Assembly: GCF_028858515.1 (NCBI RefSeq)
Contig: NZ_JAPJZJ010000002.1
Coordinates: 124,001-188,000, forward strand
From: Aurantiacibacter sp. D1-12
GTDB lineage: Bacteria > Pseudomonadota > Alphaproteobacteria > Sphingomonadales > Sphingomonadaceae
DNA length: 64,000 bases
Direction: 5' to 3'
Part shown: positions 44,785-53,025 of the stretch, piece by piece
Layout of the letters: each line of letters starts with the position of its first letter
Numbering within the stretch: the first letter of the stretch is position 1
Notes under the pieces: generated by a model
What the model was told of the DNA's origin: nothing
The model's input: only the letters and a program-made list of their open reading frames with translations
The model's database searches: none
Made by a program: the position numbers and the translations under genes

Positions 44785-45687
44785 TCACGCCGCCGCTGGC
44801 ATCAGCCTTTCACCGGCGATCCGCTGCATCGCTTTTTGCAGCTTTTCGAAGGCACGCACCTCGATCTGACGGATGCGCTCGCGCGATACGTCATAAACCT
44901 GCGAAAGCTCTTCGAGCGTCTGCGGGTTTTCGGTCAGGCGGCGTTCGGTCAGGATGTGCTTTTCACGGTCGTTTAGCGCATCCATCGCCTCGATCAGCAT
45001 TTCGCGGCGCACCTCTGCCTCTTCGGCGTCGGCCACGACCACGTCCTGCAGCGGACGATCATCGGTGAGCCAGTCCTGCCATTCGCCGGCACCCTCTTCA
45101 CCGTTGCGCATCGGAGTGTTGAGCGATCCGTCACCGCCCATCATCATGCGGCGGTTCATGTTGATCACTTCCTGCTCGGGCACGCCGAGGTCGGTTGCGA
45201 TCTTCGCCACATCATCGGGATGCAGATCGGAATCTTCGTAAGCCTCCAGCTGCTTCTTCATCCGGCGAAGGTTGAAGAACAGCTTCTTCTGCGCAGCGGT
45301 GGTACCCATTTTCACGAGCGACCAGCTGCGCAGGATGAATTCCTGGATGCTCGCCTTGATCCACCACATGGCATAGGTTGCGAGGCGGAAGCCCCTTTCA
45401 GGCTCGAACTTCTTCACGCCCTGCATCAGGCCGACATTGCCTTCGGAAATCAGATCCGAAACGGGCAGACCATAGCCGCGATAGCCCATAGCGATTTTCG
45501 CCACGAGGCGCAGATGGCTTGTTACCAGCTGCGCTGCCGCATCAGGGTCTTCATGTTCCTTGTACCGCACGGCGAGCATATATTCCTGCTCGGGCGTCAG
45601 AACCGGGAATTTCTTGATTTCAGCCAGATAGCGGTTGAGGCTTCCCTCTCCGCTGAGCGCTGGCACGCTCGGTCGATTATTACTCAC
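44785..45687 (-). CDS. rpoH: RNA polymerase heat-shock sigma factor RpoH
   Basis: Sigma-32, 300 residues from the GTG at 45687, which gives the family start SNNRPSVPALSGEGSLNRY. Region 2 carries LISEGNVGLMQGVKKFEP and ATYAMWWIKASIQEFI. The RpoH-specific box QKKLFFNLR follows, and region 4 ends with SRERIRQIEVRAFEKL. A frame 54 bp longer (GTG 45741) is less likely. It directs transcription of chaperone and protease genes, of which clpP, clpX and tig are in this window. Its terminator is within the neighbouring gene. Confidence 0.96.
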   Translation of the reverse strand: MSNNRPSVPALSGEGSLNRYLAEIKKFPVLTPEQEYMLAVRYKEHEDPDAAAQLVTSHLRLVAKIAMGYRGYGLPVSDLISEGNVGLMQGVKKFEPERGFRLATYAMWWIKASIQEFILRSWSLVKMGTTAAQKKLFFNLRRMKKQLEAYEDSDLHPDDVAKIATDLGVPEQEVINMNRRMMMGGDGSLNTPMRNGEEGAGEWQDWLTDDRPLQDVVVADAEEAEVRREMLIEAMDALNDREKHILTERRLTENPQTLEELSQVYDVSRERIRQIEVRAFEKLQKAMQRIAGERLMPAAA

Positions 45688-45815
45688 TTCGTCCCAAACC
45701 TTTCTTGCGTCGACCGCAGCTTTCGAGCCCCTGCTGGGCACCCGACCTTCGCGGCCACATTGGTGTGCGTTGGTATGATTCTTATATCACGCACAGGCCC
45801 TATATAGGGTGCATT

Positions 45816-46769
45816 TCATCGATTAGAACCACCTAGTTGGTCGATCAGTTCCCCTAAATCATCAGGTAATTCGCTCGAAAATTGGCAGAAGTTACCGGTG
45901 ACGGGGTGATCGAAACCAAGAGTCGCCGCGTGCAGCGCCTGTCGCTGAAATTCCAGTGACTTAAGCGTGGCCCGAAGCGGTGATGGCGTGCGCCCGTAAA
46001 CTGGGTCTCCCAATAGCGCATGACCGATTGATGCAAGGTGAACCCGAACCTGGTGGGTCCGCCCGGTTTCAAGGCGACATTCGATCAGCGATGCGTGATC
46101 GAGCCTCTTGAGTGTCTTGTAGTGCGTAACGGCCGTTTTGCCGCGCGAGCTTTTCTTGGGCAGCACCGCCATTTTCTTTCGATTGGCCTCGCTGCGCCCG
46201 ATGCGTTCATCAACCGTGCCGGCTGACGGGTTCGGATGGCCGCCGCAGACCGCGAGATAGGCACGCTCCATCGAGTGGTCGGCGAACTGTTTGGCCAGCC
46301 CCTCATGCGCGGCATCGCTCTTGGCAACCACCAGCAGGCCAGAGGTGTCCTTGTCGATCCGGTGGACGATGCCGGGACGCGCCACACCGCCGATGCCCGA
46401 AAGCGAACCGCCGCAATGGTGCAGCAATGCGTTGACCAGAGTGCCGTCCGGATTGCCTGCAGCCGGGTGCACCACCATTCCGGCAGGCTTGTCGACCACG
46501 ATCAGGTGATCGTCCTCGAATACGACCTCGATCGAAATGTCCTGTGGATAAGCCTGTGGGTCGCTTGGGGGTGGAATGTGGATCAAAAAGCTAGAGTCAA
46601 CTTGAACTTTGGCAGAAGGCGAGGTGGCGACTTTTCCGTCCACCTCAACCTTTCCCTCGGCAATCAGGCCCTTGATACGCTCGCGCGACAAGTCGGAGAC
46701 TTCGGCCAGCGCCTTATCGAGGCGACCGGGCGTGTGGATAAGGCCGGAGAGGGTTTTCGCGCCGTTCAT
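45816..46769 (-). CDS. rluD: RluD-family 23S rRNA pseudouridine synthase
   Basis: A 317-residue protein. An S4 domain (about 13-60, RLDKALAEVSDLSRERIKGLI) precedes the pseudouridine synthase domain, with GIVHRIDKDTSGLLVVAK (catalytic Asp in RIDKD) and GRTHQVRVHLASIGHALLGD. RluD modifies uridines of helix 69 of 23S rRNA. The start was set to ATG 46769 after GGGAGGGCGGCG; the longer frame back to 47207 is antisense to chpT and unsupported. Divergent from chpT. Confidence 0.92.
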   Translation of the reverse strand: MNGAKTLSGLIHTPGRLDKALAEVSDLSRERIKGLIAEGKVEVDGKVATSPSAKVQVDSSFLIHIPPPSDPQAYPQDISIEVVFEDDHLIVVDKPAGMVVHPAAGNPDGTLVNALLHHCGGSLSGIGGVARPGIVHRIDKDTSGLLVVAKSDAAHEGLAKQFADHSMERAYLAVCGGHPNPSAGTVDERIGRSEANRKKMAVLPKKSSRGKTAVTHYKTLKRLDHASLIECRLETGRTHQVRVHLASIGHALLGDPVYGRTPSPLRATLKSLEFQRQALHAATLGFDHPVTGNFCQFSSELPDDLGELIDQLGGSNR

Positions 46770-46975
46770 CGCCGCCCTCCCTGCAATATGGGCGATTGGC
46801 GCACAAGGCCACGTTGCGACAGTCAGACTCAAAATCGGCACAGAATGCCGTTTACATCCTTTCCTACAGGTGTGCTTGGGGCTAGGAGCGCAGGCATGAA
46901 ATATGCCGCACATCCGTCCCGCTGCATTGGTAAATTCGCTGGACGTGCAAGGGCGGATAATTTCTACTAGAACAC

Positions 46976-46992
46976 TGTAACACGTGTAACAC
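46976..46992. promoter_or_regulatory. Tandem TGTAACAC repeats between rluD and chpT
   Basis: TGTAACAC occurs at 46976-46983 and at 46985-46992, one helical turn apart within the divergent rluD/chpT control region, about 34-50 bp before the chpT ATG. The centre reads ACACGTGT, an 8-bp palindrome. This is a possible regulator site; it does not match the CtrA TTAA-N7-TTAA pattern. Confidence 0.4.
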
Positions 46993-47025
46993 ATTAGCCC
47001 CCGAAGCGGGATTTGAGCGCCACCT

Positions 47026-47679
47026 ATGACCTCCTCTACCGACCTTGCCGCCCTGCTCTGCTCGCGCCTTTGCCATGACATGCTGAGCCCGGTGGGCGCG
47101 CTAAACAACGGACTGGAGTTGTTGGCGGATGAGAACGATCCGGCGATGCGCCAGCGCTGTCTCGAGCTGCTCGAGCAGAGTGCGCGTACTTCGGCCTCCA
47201 AACTCAAGTTCTTCCGGCTTGCCTATGGTGCCGCAGGTGGTTTCGGCGAGTCCGTCCCGTCGGACGAACCGCGTGACCTGCTGGAAGCGCTGACAGCGGA
47301 CAATGAGCGGCTGACTCTGGAATGGAGCGTGTCGGAAGCCAACCTCTCCAAGCCTGCGGTCAAAGTGCTGCTCAACCTTGCTGCCATGGGGCTCGACACC
47401 CTGGTACGCGGCGGCACGCTGGAAGTTGGCGCAGAACGCCAGGACGGCGCGACCGAGATCGCGATCCGCGCCACGGGCCCAAAGGTCGCATTCGATGATG
47501 TGGTTGGTAAGGCGCTGTCCGGCGAACTAGAGGACAGTGACCTTTCCGGACGCACTGCCCCTGCCCACATGATCAAGTTGCTTTGCGACGAACAAGGCGG
47601 CGGAGTGCAGTACGCTCATACGCCCGAAGCTCTGGTGCTCGGTGCAGTGATGCCCGATGGCGAAGGCATGATCGGCTGA
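47026..47679 (+). CDS. chpT: Histidine phosphotransferase ChpT
   Basis: A 217-residue phosphotransferase of the CckA-ChpT-CtrA cell-cycle phosphorelay of alphaproteobacteria. The phosphorylated histidine is H17 in SRLCHDMLSPVGALNNGLELL, a DHp-like helix. A degenerate ATPase-like domain (about 90-210) lacks the usual ATP-binding boxes, as in ChpT. The stop shares one base with the next start (TGATG), so a peptidoglycan amidase and an exported protein are cotranslated with it. Confidence 0.9.
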   Translation: MTSSTDLAALLCSRLCHDMLSPVGALNNGLELLADENDPAMRQRCLELLEQSARTSASKLKFFRLAYGAAGGFGESVPSDEPRDLLEALTADNERLTLEWSVSEANLSKPAVKVLLNLAAMGLDTLVRGGTLEVGAERQDGATEIAIRATGPKVAFDDVVGKALSGELEDSDLSGRTAPAHMIKLLCDEQGGGVQYAHTPEALVLGAVMPDGEGMIG

Positions 47680-48386
47680 TGGCAGACGAGCTGGTCCACC
47701 GCGAGCAGCTCTCGCCCAACTGCAACGAGCGCAAGCTCCCCATTTCGATGGTGGTGCTGCACTACACCGAGATGAAGCCGGTCGAGACCGCGATTGCGCG
47801 GATGTGCGATCCCGAGGCCGAGGTCAGCGCGCATTACTGCATCACCGAAGAAGGTGAAGTGATCCGGCTAGTGCCGGAGGAGAAGCGCGCATGGCATGCC
47901 GGAGCAAGCTACTGGCGCGGCCACAAGGATGTGAACTCCGCCAGCATCGGGATCGAACTGGATCACCCTGGCCACGCGCTTGGCTACCGCGAGTTTGCCG
48001 AAGCACAGATCGATGCGCTGGTGCCACTGCTGCACCGGATCGTGCAGGCATACGACATCCCGCGCACAAACGTGGTGGCACATTCCGATGTCGCCCCTGC
48101 CCGCAAGATCGATCCGGGCGAGCTGTTCCCGTGGGATCGCCTCGCCGAATACAAGCTCTGCCTGCCCCGTCCCGAGAAGTTGGAACAAGGCGACGTGTTC
48201 GACAACGATGCAAGCTTCTACCTTGCGCTCGAACGCTTTGGATATGACATCACCGATGGCCACAAGGCAGTCGAAGCCTTCCAGCGCCGCTGGCGTCCCG
48301 CTCGAATCGATGGTCAGATCGACGGAGAGATCCGCGCAATTCTGTTCCAGCTCCTGCTGGATCGTGACCGGGGGTTGGCACGCTGA
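47679..48386 (+). CDS. AmpD-like N-acetylmuramoyl-L-alanine amidase
   Basis: A 235-residue amidase_2 domain protein. Zinc ligands are recognisable: H28 in VVLHYTE, H in AHSDVAPARKIDPG, and the conserved Asp of SDVAPARK. The C-terminal part (about 180-235) with DGHKAVEAFQRRW resembles a peptidoglycan-binding helical domain. There is no signal peptide, so like AmpD it is probably cytoplasmic and acts on muropeptides recycled from the wall. Start ATG 47679 overlaps the chpT stop; the longer frame from 47583 lies inside chpT. Confidence 0.88.
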   Translation: MADELVHREQLSPNCNERKLPISMVVLHYTEMKPVETAIARMCDPEAEVSAHYCITEEGEVIRLVPEEKRAWHAGASYWRGHKDVNSASIGIELDHPGHALGYREFAEAQIDALVPLLHRIVQAYDIPRTNVVAHSDVAPARKIDPGELFPWDRLAEYKLCLPRPEKLEQGDVFDNDASFYLALERFGYDITDGHKAVEAFQRRWRPARIDGQIDGEIRAILFQLLLDRDRGLAR

Positions 48387-49267
48387 TGCCGAAGCTGATG
48401 AACCGCATTGTCGGCGTGCTGTTCGCGGTAGTGACGCTCATTGCCGTGCCAGCGGCAACGGCCCAGCAAGTAGGCGATCCAGACTATCAGCCGTCGATCG
48501 AAAGGGTGGAAACCGACGAGGAAGGCCCCGTTGTCGCGGTGGACGCGGCCCATGCCAACTTTCACCAGATTGACGGTCGCTTCGGCGCTTTTGCTGTGTT
48601 GGCCGAGCACGGGGGCTTCAGTGTCCGCGCGAGCGACATGGCGTTCTCGGCTGACGCGCTCGATGACGTCGACATTCTGGTGATGAGCAATGCCCTCCAG
48701 TCACCCACGAACGACGAGATTGACGCACTTCTCGCCTGGGTCGAGCAAGGTGGTTCTCTGCTGCTGATTGCCGATCATGCGCCGTTCGGTGGCTTTGCCG
48801 CGCCTGTCGCCGAGCGACTCGGCATTGCCATGGGGGATGGCTATGTGGTGATCGGCGGGCGTAACAACACATCGGGTATCATCGACTTCGCCGGTTTAGA
48901 TCTGGGATCGCATCCTATCCTGCACCGTGATGCGGAGCGTGCAGTGCGCGAGGTTCGCAGCTTCCTTGGCCAGTCGCTGACCGTGCCCGAAGGTGCATCG
49001 CCACTCCTGCTCCTTCCCGATGATGCTGTTGAAGTGCCTGATCGCCCGTCGATAGCTGCCTATGCCAGCGGTGAAATGGATGGCTCGCATGTCGGCGACC
49101 GAGTACAGGCGCTGGCTATGCCGTGGGGCGAAGGCCGCATAGTCGTGTCTGGAGAGGCCGCCATGTTGACGTCGCAGCTAGCAGGAGGCCGAAGTATCGG
49201 CGTTACGTCAGCGGACAACGAAGCCTATGTGCTCAACGTGCTCGATTGGCTCGCCGGGCGCATCTAG
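48386..49267 (+). CDS. Exported DUF4350-like / ThuA-like protein
   Basis: A 293-residue protein with an N-terminal signal peptide (cleavage near ATA-QQ, residue 26). The body has a class-I-glutaminase-like order of strands: VAVDAAHANFHQIDGRFG, LDDVDILVMSNAL, LLAWVEQGGSLLLIADHAPFGG. This pattern is shared by DUF4350 and ThuA-like proteins, which lack a known enzymatic role in most members. It is periplasmic by prediction. Its ATG overlaps the amidase stop (TGATG), so it is the third gene of the chpT operon. Confidence 0.7.
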   Translation: MPKLMNRIVGVLFAVVTLIAVPAATAQQVGDPDYQPSIERVETDEEGPVVAVDAAHANFHQIDGRFGAFAVLAEHGGFSVRASDMAFSADALDDVDILVMSNALQSPTNDEIDALLAWVEQGGSLLLIADHAPFGGFAAPVAERLGIAMGDGYVVIGGRNNTSGIIDFAGLDLGSHPILHRDAERAVREVRSFLGQSLTVPEGASPLLLLPDDAVEVPDRPSIAAYASGEMDGSHVGDRVQALAMPWGEGRIVVSGEAAMLTSQLAGGRSIGVTSADNEAYVLNVLDWLAGRI

Positions 49268-49363
49268 CAACGCTGCCGGTTACGCACTTTTACACAAGCG
49301 GATTCGTCTTTCCTACAACGTCGGAGTAGGTTCACCTCCTTCTTTCAGGGGAGAGGGACAAAC

Positions 49364-50083
49364 ATGATACGTAAATTGGGAGCCGAGTTCTTCGGCACAT
49401 TCTGGCTGGTCTTTGGTGGCTGTGGTTCTGCCGTTCTGGCCGCCGCATTTCCGGAGCTGGGCATAGGCTTTGTCGGCGTTTCGCTGGCATTCGGCCTGAC
49501 CGTTCTGACAATGGCCTATGCCGTTGGCGGAATTTCGGGTGGTCATTTCAACCCGGCAGTTTCGCTGGGGCTCGCGGTTGGCGGACGCTTCTCGTGGAGT
49601 GAATTGCCCGGTTACTGGATCGCACAGGTTCTCGGGTCATTCTGCGCAGCGGGAACGTTGTTCCTGATCGCATCTGGGCAAGACGGGTTCAGCGCGGGCG
49701 GATTTGCCTCGAACGGCTTCGGTGATCTTTCACCAGGCGGATATTCGATGCAGGCCGTGCTGATCGCAGAGGTTGTGCTTACCGCCTTCTTCCTGCTGAT
49801 CATTCTCGGTTCGACCTCGAACAAGGCACCTGCTGGCTTTGCACCGATTGCCATCGGACTGGGCCTGACGCTGATCCACCTGATCTCGATCCCTGTCAGC
49901 AACACCTCGGTCAACCCGGCGCGTTCGACGGGCGTTGCCTTCTACGCAGAGACCGCCGCGGTATCGCAGGTCTGGCTGTTCTGGGTTGCTCCGCTGATCG
50001 GTGCCGCCCTCGGCGCGCTGATCTGGAAGCTGGTGCTTTCACCGGACGAGTCACTCGAAGGGATTGGCGGCGAAGGCGAGTAG
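49364..50083 (+). CDS. aqpZ: Aquaporin Z family channel
   Basis: A 239-residue aquaporin with six transmembrane helices and two NPA loops: [11 protein letters not shown] (N63-P64-A65) and [11 protein letters not shown]. The narrow-filter residues fit the water-selective AqpZ type rather than GlpF. The ATG follows GGGGAGAGGGACAAAC. Monocistronic by spacing, with a bidirectional hairpin after it. Confidence 0.93.
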   Translation: MIRKLGAEFFGTFWLVFGGCGSAVLAAAFPELGIGFVGVSLAFGLTVLTMAYAVGGISGGHFNPAVSLGLAVGGRFSWSELPGYWIAQVLGSFCAAGTLFLIASGQDGFSAGGFASNGFGDLSPGGYSMQAVLIAEVVLTAFFLLIILGSTSNKAPAGFAPIAIGLGLTLIHLISIPVSNTSVNPARSTGVAFYAETAAVSQVWLFWVAPLIGAALGALIWKLVLSPDESLEGIGGEGE

Positions 50084-50105
50084 TAAGGCTCGGCCGGCAT
50101 TTTCA

Positions 50106-50147
50106 GGAACCGGGGTAAGTTGCGCTTGCGCACATTGCCCCGGTTCC
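50106..50147. terminator. Nested hairpin between aqpZ and the MAPEG gene
   Basis: A perfect 10-bp outer stem GGAACCGGGG / CCCCGGTTCC encloses a smaller TGCGC/GCGCA stem. It sits in the 86-bp gap between the convergent aqpZ and MAPEG-like genes. No long T-run follows, but the position and strength suggest it ends transcription from both sides. Confidence 0.6.
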
Positions 50148-50169
50148 CTCATCCGGTGTGGTGTCCTTT

Positions 50170-50547
50170 TCAAACCAAACGCAGAAGCAGCCATAACCCT
50201 ATCAGCAGGGCGGGCGCCTGCGTCAGCAGCATACCGGCAGCGCGGATCTTCCTGTCATACAACAGGTAATGCAGGATCCTTCCGGCAAGAAAGCTGAACA
50301 CAGCTATCCATAGCCAATCCTTTGACATGCCCATCACTTCCGCCGCGCCGACTACCAGCGCTGTGATAGGGGCGTTTTCAACGAAGTTGCCATGGATGCG
50401 CACGCGTTTCTGCAACACTTCATCACCACCGTGTCCGCGCAGGATATCTGTTGCACCACGCCGCACACCGATCCATCCGGTCAGCGCGAACACGACGATC
50501 GCTGACAGCGAGACAAATGCAGTCGTTACGGGAATCGCAACCTCCAT
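50170..50547 (-). CDS. MAPEG family membrane protein
   Basis: A 125-residue protein with four hydrophobic helices and the MAPEG signature RGHGGDEVLQKRVRIHGNFVENAPI (about 37-61). Bacterial MAPEG members include microsomal-GST-like enzymes. The catalytic role here is unproven. It lies 2 bp downstream of the YCII gene and is likely cotranscribed under the TetR regulator. Confidence 0.85.
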   Translation of the reverse strand: MEVAIPVTTAFVSLSAIVVFALTGWIGVRRGATDILRGHGGDEVLQKRVRIHGNFVENAPITALVVGAAEVMGMSKDWLWIAVFSFLAGRILHYLLYDRKIRAAGMLLTQAPALLIGLWLLLRLV

Positions 50548-50549
50548 CG

Positions 50550-50867
50550 CTACATCTCCATCTCGACGCCTTCGGCAATCACGATGTCACCGCCAATGTT
50601 GAGATGCGGGCAGCGTTCGGCAAATGCGCGCGCTTCGTGACAATCAGAAACCTCGACAACGCTGAAGCCATTGAGCCTATTCGCGCCGATGTCTTCCGTC
50701 GCGTCCTCTTTAGTCACCGCGACTGTCTGGGCGAAGGGCATGCCAGGGTTAATCAAAGCTTTGCCAAGGCTTTGCGACCATTCGCGCCAGTCGGCCATAT
50801 GTTGCTGTGCGGCTTCGGGCGACGCGGGTGGGTTGGCGTTGCGGTATATGAAAACAAATTTGGGCAC
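50550..50867 (-). CDS. YCII/DGPF-domain protein
   Basis: A 105-residue protein with the YCII alpha/beta ferredoxin-like fold: MPKFVFIYR, HMADWREW, a GFSVVEVSDCHEARAFAERCPHL segment and an IVIAEGVEM end. YCII-related proteins include small enzymes and ECF-sigma-linked accessory proteins. The function here is unknown. First gene after the TetR operator on this strand. Confidence 0.8.
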   Translation of the reverse strand: MPKFVFIYRNANPPASPEAAQQHMADWREWSQSLGKALINPGMPFAQTVAVTKEDATEDIGANRLNGFSVVEVSDCHEARAFAERCPHLNIGGDIVIAEGVEMEM

Positions 50868-50915
50868 TGATTTCTCCTTTATCTGTCAATGCGGCCCCTT
50901 TCCTGACGCCCACCT

Positions 50916-50937
50916 AAATATGTTCAAGAACATATTT
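50916..50937. promoter_or_regulatory. Perfect inverted-repeat operator, probably for the adjacent TetR
   Basis: Ten-base arms AAATATGTTC and GAACATATTT are separated by AA and match exactly. The site is 48 bp before the YCII ATG and 46 bp before the tetR ATG, in the divergent promoter. Perfect palindromes of this size are typical TetR-family operators, so the neighbouring regulator is the obvious binder, controlling itself and the MAPEG/YCII pair. Confidence 0.85.
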
Positions 50938-50983
50938 TGACGGTGTGATACGCCTGCCTTCGATACCGCCTCAAGGAGAAGCC

Positions 50984-51595
50984 ATGCCCTATTCGAAAGA
51001 TCACAAAGCCAGCGTTCGCAGCAAAATTGTCGAAGCTGCACGGCAACTCTTCAACCGCTACGGTTTTGACAATGTCTCCATCGATCAGCTCATGGCAGAA
51101 GCAGGGCTGACGCGTGGCGGGTTCTATGCGCATTTCCGAAGCAAGGAGGAGGTGTTCGCAGCTGCTACGGCGAGTTTCCTTTCAGGCCGCGGGGCGCAGT
51201 GGCGATCCGAAGCGGGCGTCGACCCGAGCGCAGGCCAGCGAGAAATGGCGAAGCGGATGGTTGCATCCTATCTCTCGCGCGAACATCTCGAGGCGGTTGA
51301 CGCGCAATGTCCGCTCATTGCCTATGCGACCGATGTCGCGCGCTCCGGACCGCAGGTGCGCGAAAGCTATCGTGATCTGCTGCAAGCGATGGTTGGCCTT
51401 TATGAAGCCAATCTGGGCGAAACCGATAAAGCAGCACGGCGCCGCGCACTCTCGCTGGCCGCGCTGACAATCGGCGGCATGGTGGTCGCACGCGCACTGC
51501 CGGGCGAACCGATTGCCAATGAGATTCGCGAGGCCGCGCTGGCCGACGCCAATGCGCTATGGCTCGACTGCGAACCGGCGCACGCCATAGCCTAA
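50984..51595 (+). CDS. TetR family transcriptional regulator
   Basis: A 203-residue TetR-type repressor. The N-terminal HTH spans about residues 8-55: RSKIVEAARQLFNRYGFDNVSIDQLMAEAGLTRGGFYAHFRSKEEVF, here given in parts as VSIDQLMAEAGLTRG and FYAHFRSKEEVF. The C-terminal ligand-binding region is helical (about 65-203). Start ATG 50984 follows AAGGAGAAGCC. It is divergent from the YCII-MAPEG pair, with a perfect operator between them. The inducer is unknown; the partners suggest a detoxification or stress signal. Confidence 0.9.
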   Translation: MPYSKDHKASVRSKIVEAARQLFNRYGFDNVSIDQLMAEAGLTRGGFYAHFRSKEEVFAAATASFLSGRGAQWRSEAGVDPSAGQREMAKRMVASYLSREHLEAVDAQCPLIAYATDVARSGPQVRESYRDLLQAMVGLYEANLGETDKAARRRALSLAALTIGGMVVARALPGEPIANEIREAALADANALWLDCEPAHAIA

Positions 51596-51605
51596 CCGAT
51601 TTCAC

Positions 51606-51634
51606 TTGGTTACGGAGCAGCCAGCCTCTATCTG
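51606..51634 (+). promoter_or_regulatory. rnpB: Sigma-70-type promoter of rnpB
   Basis: A -35 TTGGTT (51606-51611) and a -10 TATCTG (51629-51634) are separated by 17 bp, placing a start point near 51641, where the RNA P1 helix begins. Confidence 0.65.
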
Positions 51635-51640
51635 CCTTTC

Positions 51641-52080
51641 TGCCGGGGAGCCGGGCAGCCGCGACCCTTCGACAAGCTCAGGATGAGCGGGTTAAGGGAT
51701 CGAGGAAAGTCCGGGCTCCGCGAAACAAGGGTGGCGGGTAACGCCCGCCGGGTGAAAGCCTCAGGGCCGAAGCTCAGGGAAAGTGCCACAGAGAGTATAC
51801 CGCCGATGGACCCTAAAGGTCACAGGCAAGGGTGAAAGGGTGCGGTAAAAGCGCACCGGGGGGCCGGTAACGGTCTCCGTCATGGCAAACCCCACCCGGA
51901 GCAAGACCGCATAGGGGTCTCGCGTCACTTGCTGGCAGGAGCGTTTCGCTCCGAGAGGCCCGGGTTGGTTGCTGGAGCGCGTGGAGCAATCCACCGCCTA
52001 GATGAATGGCTGCCCCTGCGGCGCTGATGTGCGAGCATATCGGCTGCAGGACAGAACCCGGCTTACAGGCTCCCCGGCAC
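51641..52080 (+). ncRNA. rnpB: RNase P RNA, bacterial class A
   Basis: An RNase P RNA of about 440 nt. Helix P1 pairs TGCCGGGGAGCC (51641-51652) with GGCTCCCCGGCA (52068-52079). P2 pairs GGCAGCC with GGCTGC (52042-52047). Conserved regions are present: GAGGAAAGTCCGGGCT (CR I, from about 51700), AGAGAGTATACCGCCGATGG, and the 3' block ACAGAACCCGGCTTACAG. It cleaves the 5' leaders of tRNA precursors. The P3 position is occupied by a repetitive-element-like sequence (see separate entry). It lies between tetR and a metallophosphoesterase gene. A promoter is visible just upstream. Confidence 0.95.
51664..51692 (+). repeat. REP-like intergenic palindrome occupying the rnpB P3 stem
   Basis: CCCTTCGACAAGCTCAGG and the following GATGAGCGGG match a short palindromic sequence scattered widely in Sphingomonadales genomes (from memory). 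It includes a GCTCA-GGA-TGAGC hairpin. In the RNase P RNA it forms the entire P3 helix between P2 and P4. Only one copy is seen in this window, so its repetitive nature here rests on family knowledge. Confidence 0.5.
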
Positions 52081-52096
52081 ACCTCCGCGTGCTTGA

Positions 52097-52912
52097 TCAG
52101 GCAGAAACGCGGGCGCCCTCAACCTTGATATTACCCTTCTTGGTTTCACGCGCGGCGATGTAGCGGCGCTTCTTGCCTTCGAGCACGAGAGCAGTGAGGC
52201 GACCGGTGGCGTAGGCGCCGGTGTCGATACCAATGCGGTTACCCGCGTTCACAGGCTCGTCGGTGATCGTGTGGCCGTGCACCACAACCGGGCCGTGCGG
52301 ATCCTTGTGACTGAGGAATGGCTCCCTGATCCAGCGCAGTGTGCGCTTCTTCTGCTCTTCCAGCGGGACACCAGGCTTGATGCCAGCGTGGACGAACAGG
52401 TAATCACCCACCAGCACCATGTCTTCAAAGTTCGAAATGAACTTGCGGTGCTTGGCAGGTACCATTGCTTCCATCAGCGCCTGGATCTCCTCCAGCGAGC
52501 TCTTGCTGAAGGCCTTGCGCTCCATACCATAGCTCATCAGCGTTTCGCGCCCGCCATGGCGGAGGAAGTGCCGCAACACATCCTCATCTTCAAAAGCCTT
52601 GACGAACATCTCTTCGTGATTGCCCCACAAGATGCGGACATCGCGGCGCTTACGCCATTTCTTGACGAAATCGACAACGCCCGCACTATCCGGGCCGCGA
52701 TCGACCAGATCGCCCAGCATGATAATCAGAGATTCAACGCTTTCGGCTTCGCCCTCGGCAATCTCGGCTTCGATATCGCGAGCAAGGGCCTCGAGCAGAT
52801 CCAGCCGTCCATGCACATCGCCGATGGCATAGACGCGCTGGCCCTTGGGCACCTTGGGCTGGTCTTCCTTCGCTTTCGACGAGGTGAGCTTGGATTTGAA
52901 GTATTCGATCAT
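52097..52912 (-). CDS. Calcineurin-like metallophosphoesterase
   Basis: A 271-residue PPP-type phosphoesterase. The metal-binding motifs are all in order: GDVHGRLD, GDLVDRGPDS, GNHEEM, and the two late histidines in FVHAG and VHGHT. It resembles serine/threonine protein phosphatases of the PrpA/ApaH-like group. The substrate could be a phosphoprotein or a dinucleotide. A lysine-rich short N-terminus and C-terminus flank the domain. Divergent from the porin gene over 282 bp. Confidence 0.88.
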   Translation of the reverse strand: MIEYFKSKLTSSKAKEDQPKVPKGQRVYAIGDVHGRLDLLEALARDIEAEIAEGEAESVESLIIMLGDLVDRGPDSAGVVDFVKKWRKRRDVRILWGNHEEMFVKAFEDEDVLRHFLRHGGRETLMSYGMERKAFSKSSLEEIQALMEAMVPAKHRKFISNFEDMVLVGDYLFVHAGIKPGVPLEEQKKRTLRWIREPFLSHKDPHGPVVVHGHTITDEPVNAGNRIGIDTGAYATGRLTALVLEGKKRRYIAARETKKGNIKVEGARVSA

Positions 52913-53025
52913 CGCGTTCTGGTTATGGTGACATAGAAACTACGCACCGCAGGACAAGATAGCCCCAACTAACGCGTTTCTTCCACACTTTGTGTGTCGG
53001 ATAGGTGAATATGGTGCTCAAACAC

